From DAOTZU01 sp034433995 (GTDB lineage Bacteria; Chloroflexota; Anaerolineae; UBA1429), in contig DAOTZU010000068.1 of assembly GCA_034433995.1 (NCBI GenBank), positions 1 to 8,345 on the forward strand: a stretch of DNA of 8,345 nt, in the 5' to 3' direction. Below, piece by piece: positions 4,958-8,345 of the stretch. Every line of letters starts with the position of its first letter. Within the stretch, counting starts at the first letter, position 1. Both the position numbers and the translations under genes were made by a program. The notes under the pieces are model-generated. The model did no database searches, had not been told where the DNA came from, and saw nothing but the letters and a program-made list of their open reading frames with translations.

Positions 4958-6712
4958 ATGAAGCGCATCGGCGAGATCGTGGCGCAGATCGCGCGCACGC
5001 TCTTGGACCTGGTCGCCGCCTTGCTGGGCATCTACTATTCGGCCAAATATGCCGCGGTGGTGCGGCGCCTGGGGTTGCCGCGCCTTGCCGCGGGCAACAA
5101 GCGCCGAGGGTTCCTCGTCATTCAAATTGATGGCCTCTCCCACCCTGCCCTGGTCGCGGCGCTGGAGCGGGGTTATGCCCCCTACCTCCAGCGGCTGCTC
5201 CGCCGGGAGGGATATGTGCTCGATCCCTGGCATCCGGGCCTGCCCTGCACCACACCCGCCGTGCAGGCAGGGATCATGTTTGGGAATAATGAGGATATCC
5301 CCGCCTTTCGCTGGTACGACAAATCCTCCGGCGAGGCCATCGTGTGTAAAGTGCCGCGGGTGGTCAAAGAGATCCAGGAGCGCGTCGGGGCGGGGCGGCG
5401 CGGGATCCTGAGGGGCGGCTCCAGCATCATGAACATGTTCGATGGCCATGCCGCCCTCTCCCTCTTTACCCTGAGCGCCATGGACCGCCAGCGCTTCTTT
5501 GAGCACGTGCGCGGCATGGGGTTTCTGCTCCTTTTTGGGCTCAACCCTTTACGCACGCTCAAGATGCTCCTGCTGATCCTTTGGGAGTACGTCACCGAGT
5601 TGGTGCAGGGCACCCTGAAGAAACTCAAGCACGAGACGCCTCGCCCGCTGGAGCGCGGGTTCACCTTCTTGCGCATCATGAGCAATGTGGTGTTGCGCGA
5701 AATTCAGACCTTTGCCGTGATGGTGGATCTCTATCGTGGCGTGCCTGCCATCTATACCACCTATTATGGCTACGATGAGCTGGCCCATCATTATGGCGTG
5801 CTCTCCAGGCCGGCCCTGAAGGCTCTGCGGGCCATTGACCGCTGCATCCGGCGCATAGACCGCCTGCGGCAGTTGGCCCTTACCCGCGAGTACGATCTCT
5901 ATGTGCTCTCTGACCACGGCATGACGGCCGCCGTCCCTCTGGCCCAGGCCCACGGCCAGACCCTGGGCGCGCTGCTCCGCGAGCTGGCAGGCGCCAAAGC
6001 GGCGGTGAACGAAGCCTTTGGCAACGAGCGCCAAGGCGCGCTGCAGACGGTTTATCTCTTGGACGAGCTGGCGGCCATCGAGGCCAACCTGAACCCGCCG
6101 TTGGCGTATATTCCGCGCAAGCTCCGCCAGTTGGTGGCCAAGCGGATCCGGCTCAACGGCGAGGAGAACCTGGGCTGGGACCTGGCCCGCCAGACCGACG
6201 TGGTGGCGCGCTATTCGGGCTCGCTGGCCCATATCTATTTCAACGTGAGCCCCAAGCAGCTCTCTGTGAGCGAGATCGCCACGCTCTATCCCAATTTGCT
6301 CAGCGATTTGGCGGCCCACCCCGGCGTGTGGCTGGTCGTGGGCAGGGAGGATGAGCAGGTGTTGGTCCTTTCCCGGCGTGGCGTGCTCACCCTGGATGGG
6401 GAGGACGGCTACCATGTGGAAGGGGAAGATCCCCTGGCGCTGGTGCCCCATCCGCGGCTGACGGCGGCAGAGTTGCGCCGCGTGGCCCGTTTCTCCCAAT
6501 CCGGCGACCTGATCGTCTTGGGCCATTACGAACCCGGAACGGACCGGGTGATCTCTTTTGAACCCATGTGGGGCTGTCACGGTGGGCTCGGCGGACCACA
6601 GGAGGAGGCCTTCTTGCTCCAGGATGGGCGGATCTGCTGGGAGATGCACCGCATCACCCGGGCGACACAGCTCTATGAGCTGTTCGCCCGGCGCTATGCG
6701 CTGGGAGACTGA
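4958..6712 (+). CDS. Alkaline phosphatase superfamily phosphodiesterase/phosphatase (NPP-like), membrane associated
   Basis: The 584-residue protein keeps a full set of candidate active-site residues of the two-metal alkaline phosphatase/NPP fold. These are D58 (VIQIDGL), T98 as likely nucleophile (LPCTTPA), D273 and H277 (YYGYDELAHHYG), D319 and H320 (LSDHGM) and H541 (GCHGGLGG). It is thus predicted to hydrolyse a phosphate mono- or diester; the substrate is unknown. Between about 185 and 215 is a hydrophobic stretch (MGFLLLFGLNPL then MLLLILWEYV), and residues 10-30 are amphipathic to hydrophobic, so attachment to the membrane is likely. There is no classical signal peptide, leaving the side of the membrane uncertain. 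ATG 4958 has only a weak AGG 7 nt upstream, inside the palindrome AGGTCGACCT. The stop overlaps the nfi start by 1 nt (TGATG), showing an operon. Confidence 0.87.
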   Translation: MKRIGEIVAQIARTLLDLVAALLGIYYSAKYAAVVRRLGLPRLAAGNKRRGFLVIQIDGLSHPALVAALERGYAPYLQRLLRREGYVLDPWHPGLPCTTPAVQAGIMFGNNEDIPAFRWYDKSSGEAIVCKVPRVVKEIQERVGAGRRGILRGGSSIMNMFDGHAALSLFTLSAMDRQRFFEHVRGMGFLLLFGLNPLRTLKMLLLILWEYVTELVQGTLKKLKHETPRPLERGFTFLRIMSNVVLREIQTFAVMVDLYRGVPAIYTTYYGYDELAHHYGVLSRPALKALRAIDRCIRRIDRLRQLALTREYDLYVLSDHGMTAAVPLAQAHGQTLGALLRELAGAKAAVNEAFGNERQGALQTVYLLDELAAIEANLNPPLAYIPRKLRQLVAKRIRLNGEENLGWDLARQTDVVARYSGSLAHIYFNVSPKQLSVSEIATLYPNLLSDLAAHPGVWLVVGREDEQVLVLSRRGVLTLDGEDGYHVEGEDPLALVPHPRLTAAELRRVARFSQSGDLIVLGHYEPGTDRVISFEPMWGCHGGLGGPQEEAFLLQDGRICWEMHRITRATQLYELFARRYALGD

Positions 6713-7374
6713 TGTTGCGGCCAGTGCTCGAGCATTCTTGGGAGTTGACCCCCGCCGAGGCCATTGCCCTGCAAAAGGAACTGCGCGGGCGGGTGGTGCC
6801 GGAGGATCAACCCGCCCCGTGGCGGTTGGTGGCGGGGATTGATGTGGGCATCAAGGGCTGGGTGGCCCGGGCCGCGGTGGTGGTGGTGTCGCTGGCGGAT
6901 CTGCGCCCTGTGGAGCATCAGGTTGTGGAGAGGACGGTCACTTTTCCGTATATCCCGGGCCTCCTCTCCTTTCGCGAGGCGCCGGCGATTCTGGCGGCCT
7001 TGTCCCTTTTGCAGACCCAGCCCGACGTCCTTTTGGTGGATGGCCAGGGCTATGCCCATCCGCGCCGACTGGGCATCGCCAGTCATTTGGGGGTGCTCTT
7101 GGATTGGCCCACGGTGGGCTGCGCCAAATCCCTCCTCTGCGGCACGTGCGCCGAGCCCGGGCCGGAGCGGGGCGATTTCTCCTGGCTTTACGATGGCGAG
7201 GAGATCATCGGCGCGGCGCTGCGCACGCGGCGGCGGGTCAAGCCGGTGTTCGTATCTGTGGGGCACAAGATACGTCTTAAGAGTGCGCTGGATCTGGTCC
7301 TGCGCTGCGGCGCCGGCTATCGCCTGCCCGAACCGATTCGCTTAGCCCATTTTTTTGCCTCGAGTGCAAGATGA
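6712..7374 (+). CDS. nfi: Endonuclease V (deoxyinosine 3'-endonuclease)
   Basis: The 220-residue protein matches bacterial endonuclease V, which cuts the second phosphodiester bond 3' of deoxyinosine and starts repair of deaminated adenine. Residues seen: D44 (AGIDVG), Y80 in the wedge motif PYIPG, E89 (FREAP), D110 (VDGQGYAHPRRLG), H116, and K139 (GCAKS). D44, E89 and D110 are the expected metal-binding acidic residues, and the spacing is essentially that of the Thermotoga enzyme. All are intact, so an active enzyme is expected in the cytoplasm. ATG 6712 has GGAG 4 nt upstream, inside the end of the phosphatase gene. The stop overlaps the next start (ATGA). Its place between a phosphatase and a secreted wall protein suggests co-expression rather than a shared pathway. 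Confidence 0.97.
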   Translation: MLRPVLEHSWELTPAEAIALQKELRGRVVPEDQPAPWRLVAGIDVGIKGWVARAAVVVVSLADLRPVEHQVVERTVTFPYIPGLLSFREAPAILAALSLLQTQPDVLLVDGQGYAHPRRLGIASHLGVLLDWPTVGCAKSLLCGTCAEPGPERGDFSWLYDGEEIIGAALRTRRRVKPVFVSVGHKIRLKSALDLVLRCGAGYRLPEPIRLAHFFASSAR

Positions 7375-8345
7375 CCCAGCAAAGAACCATCTCTTCCAAC
7401 CTTGGCCGCCACAGATTTCATCCTCTCGCGCTTCTCTCCCTGGTGATGCTGCTGGTGGCCGCGCCCTTGTTGCCCATGTCCACGGCGCAGGGCAGCGGTT
7501 TCATCGGTGTGGTGACCCACATCGCCACCGGCCGGCCCATCGCCGGCGCCGCCATCCGCTGCGGCGAGCGGCTCACCCGCACCGGCGCCGATGGGCGTTA
7601 TTTTCTCGCCCTCCCTGCTGGCCGCTACGACGTGCGCGCCGAGGCCGAGGGGTTCATCGGCATGACCCAGGTGGGCCAAGCCCTGGCCGGTGAGGGCCAG
7701 GTGCGGCTGGATTTCGAGATGATCCCCCAGTATCCCACCCCGGCGGAAGAGGAGATCATTGAGGCCAAGCTGGTACGGCCGCCCCAGGAGGGGCCGGATG
7801 CTGAGGAGCTGGCCAAACTGAAAAGGGGCTACGCCCTCTCTGGCGTTGCCACGGTGCCGGCCACCATCCGCGTTTTGATGCCCGATGGCACGGTGGTGGA
7901 GATGGAGATGGACGAGTATTTAAAGGGTGTTGTCCCCCGCGAGATGCCCCCCTCCTGGCCGGCCGATGCCCTCCGCGCCCAGGCCGTGGCTGCCCGCAGC
8001 TATGCCGCCACCCGCCATGCCCACGGCGATGCGGACGTGTGCACCACCACCCATTGCCAGGCGTGGTCGGCCACCCATTACGATACCACCGACCGGGCCG
8101 TGGAGGAGACCCATGATACCGTGGCCACCTACCAGGGGAACATCATCCAGGCCTTCTTTTTCTCCCATTGCGATGGCCACACCCGCAACTCTGAATCCGT
8201 CTGGGGCGGGTACCTGCCCTATTGCCGCAGCGTCAGTTGTTCCTGCGGGTTCACCACCATGCTGGGCCATGGGGTGGGCATGTGCCAGTACGGCGCGCGA
8301 GATCTGGCGCGGCGGGGCTACACGTATGTCAATATTCTGAAGCAT
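7371..8345 (+). CDS. Secreted SpoIID/LytB-domain protein with N-terminal carboxypeptidase-regulatory-like domain, 3' end outside window
   Basis: The ATG at 7371 overlaps the nfi stop (ATGA); 325 codons are present and the frame is open at the right edge. Residues about 18-39 form a signal peptide (LALLSLVMLLVAAPLL, cleavage likely after STA39). About 43-115 is a beta-sandwich of the carboxypeptidase regulatory-like type (GVVTHIATGRPIAGAAI, GADGRYFLALPAGRYDV). After an acidic linker the SpoIID domain begins near 168: VEMEMDEYLKGVVPREMPPSWP with likely catalytic Glu191, then AQAVAARSYA and GHGVGMCQYGA near the end. SpoIID family members are peptidoglycan lytic transglycosylases or amidase enhancers. 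The domain is Cys-rich (CTTTHC, SHCDGH, PYCRSVSCSCG, GMC) and has only a short stretch between VWGG and GHGVGM. A wall-remodelling role outside the cytoplasmic membrane is inferred. Confidence 0.88.
   Translation, partial: MTQQRTISSNLGRHRFHPLALLSLVMLLVAAPLLPMSTAQGSGFIGVVTHIATGRPIAGAAIRCGERLTRTGADGRYFLALPAGRYDVRAEAEGFIGMTQVGQALAGEGQVRLDFEMIPQYPTPAEEEIIEAKLVRPPQEGPDAEELAKLKRGYALSGVATVPATIRVLMPDGTVVEMEMDEYLKGVVPREMPPSWPADALRAQAVAARSYAATRHAHGDADVCTTTHCQAWSATHYDTTDRAVEETHDTVATYQGNIIQAFFFSHCDGHTRNSESVWGGYLPYCRSVSCSCGFTTMLGHGVGMCQYGARDLARRGYTYVNILKH

Noticed and set aside
5549..6649. Minus-strand open frame (366 codons) opposite the phosphohydrolase
   Set aside because: The plus-strand frame carries all catalytic motifs; the antisense frame has none.
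7371..8345. SpoIID domain as evidence of sporulation
   Set aside because: SpoIID/LytB domains occur widely in non-sporulating bacteria and no other sporulation gene is present.

Overview
The window is GC-rich and densely coded, with no mobile element, CRISPR array, tRNA or rRNA. Two gene groups are transcribed away from a shared promoter region at about 2043-2237. The minus-strand order rpsU - yqeY - pgpH-type 7TM-HD gene, GC-rich coding, and a Cys-rich SpoIID/LytB protein in a setting without sporulation genes suggest an Anaerolineae-like member of Chloroflexota. That is inference from gene content, not a phylogenetic result.

Minus strand, read from 2136 down to 1: a consensus sigma70 promoter, a leader of about 58 nt holding a possible 12-codon leader peptide, rpsU (ribosomal protein bS21) starting at TTG, yqeY (GatB/YqeY domain), and a pgpH/yqfF-type membrane protein cut by the window edge before its HD domain. 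The junction between yqeY and pgpH holds a 12-bp perfect hairpin and a second pairing that excludes it and would cover the pgpH start.

Plus strand, 2156 to 8345: a consensus sigma70 promoter with extended -10, then five tightly packed genes that look like one operon. They are a large lipoprotein, a free-standing CBM48 (AMPK-type glycogen-binding) domain, an alkaline-phosphatase-superfamily phosphohydrolase, endonuclease V (nfi), and a secreted SpoIID/LytB-domain protein cut by the right edge. Spacings are 24 nt, 41 nt, a 1-nt overlap and a 4-nt overlap.

The most notable item is the lipoprotein at 2238-4592. It appears to fuse an M1/M61-like metallopeptidase fold to an S33-like alpha/beta hydrolase fold. 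Every zinc and catalytic position that I can align in the first part is substituted. In the second part the nucleophile Ser is Gly and the expected catalytic His is Tyr. It therefore looks like a double pseudoenzyme anchored at the cell surface. By contrast, the phosphohydrolase, endonuclease V and SpoIID-type genes next to it keep the expected active-site residues.

Three gene junctions (rpsU leader, yqeY/pgpH, lipoprotein/CBM48) carry RNA structure or overlapping reading frames that suggest translational coupling. All regulatory readings come from sequence alone and are hypotheses.
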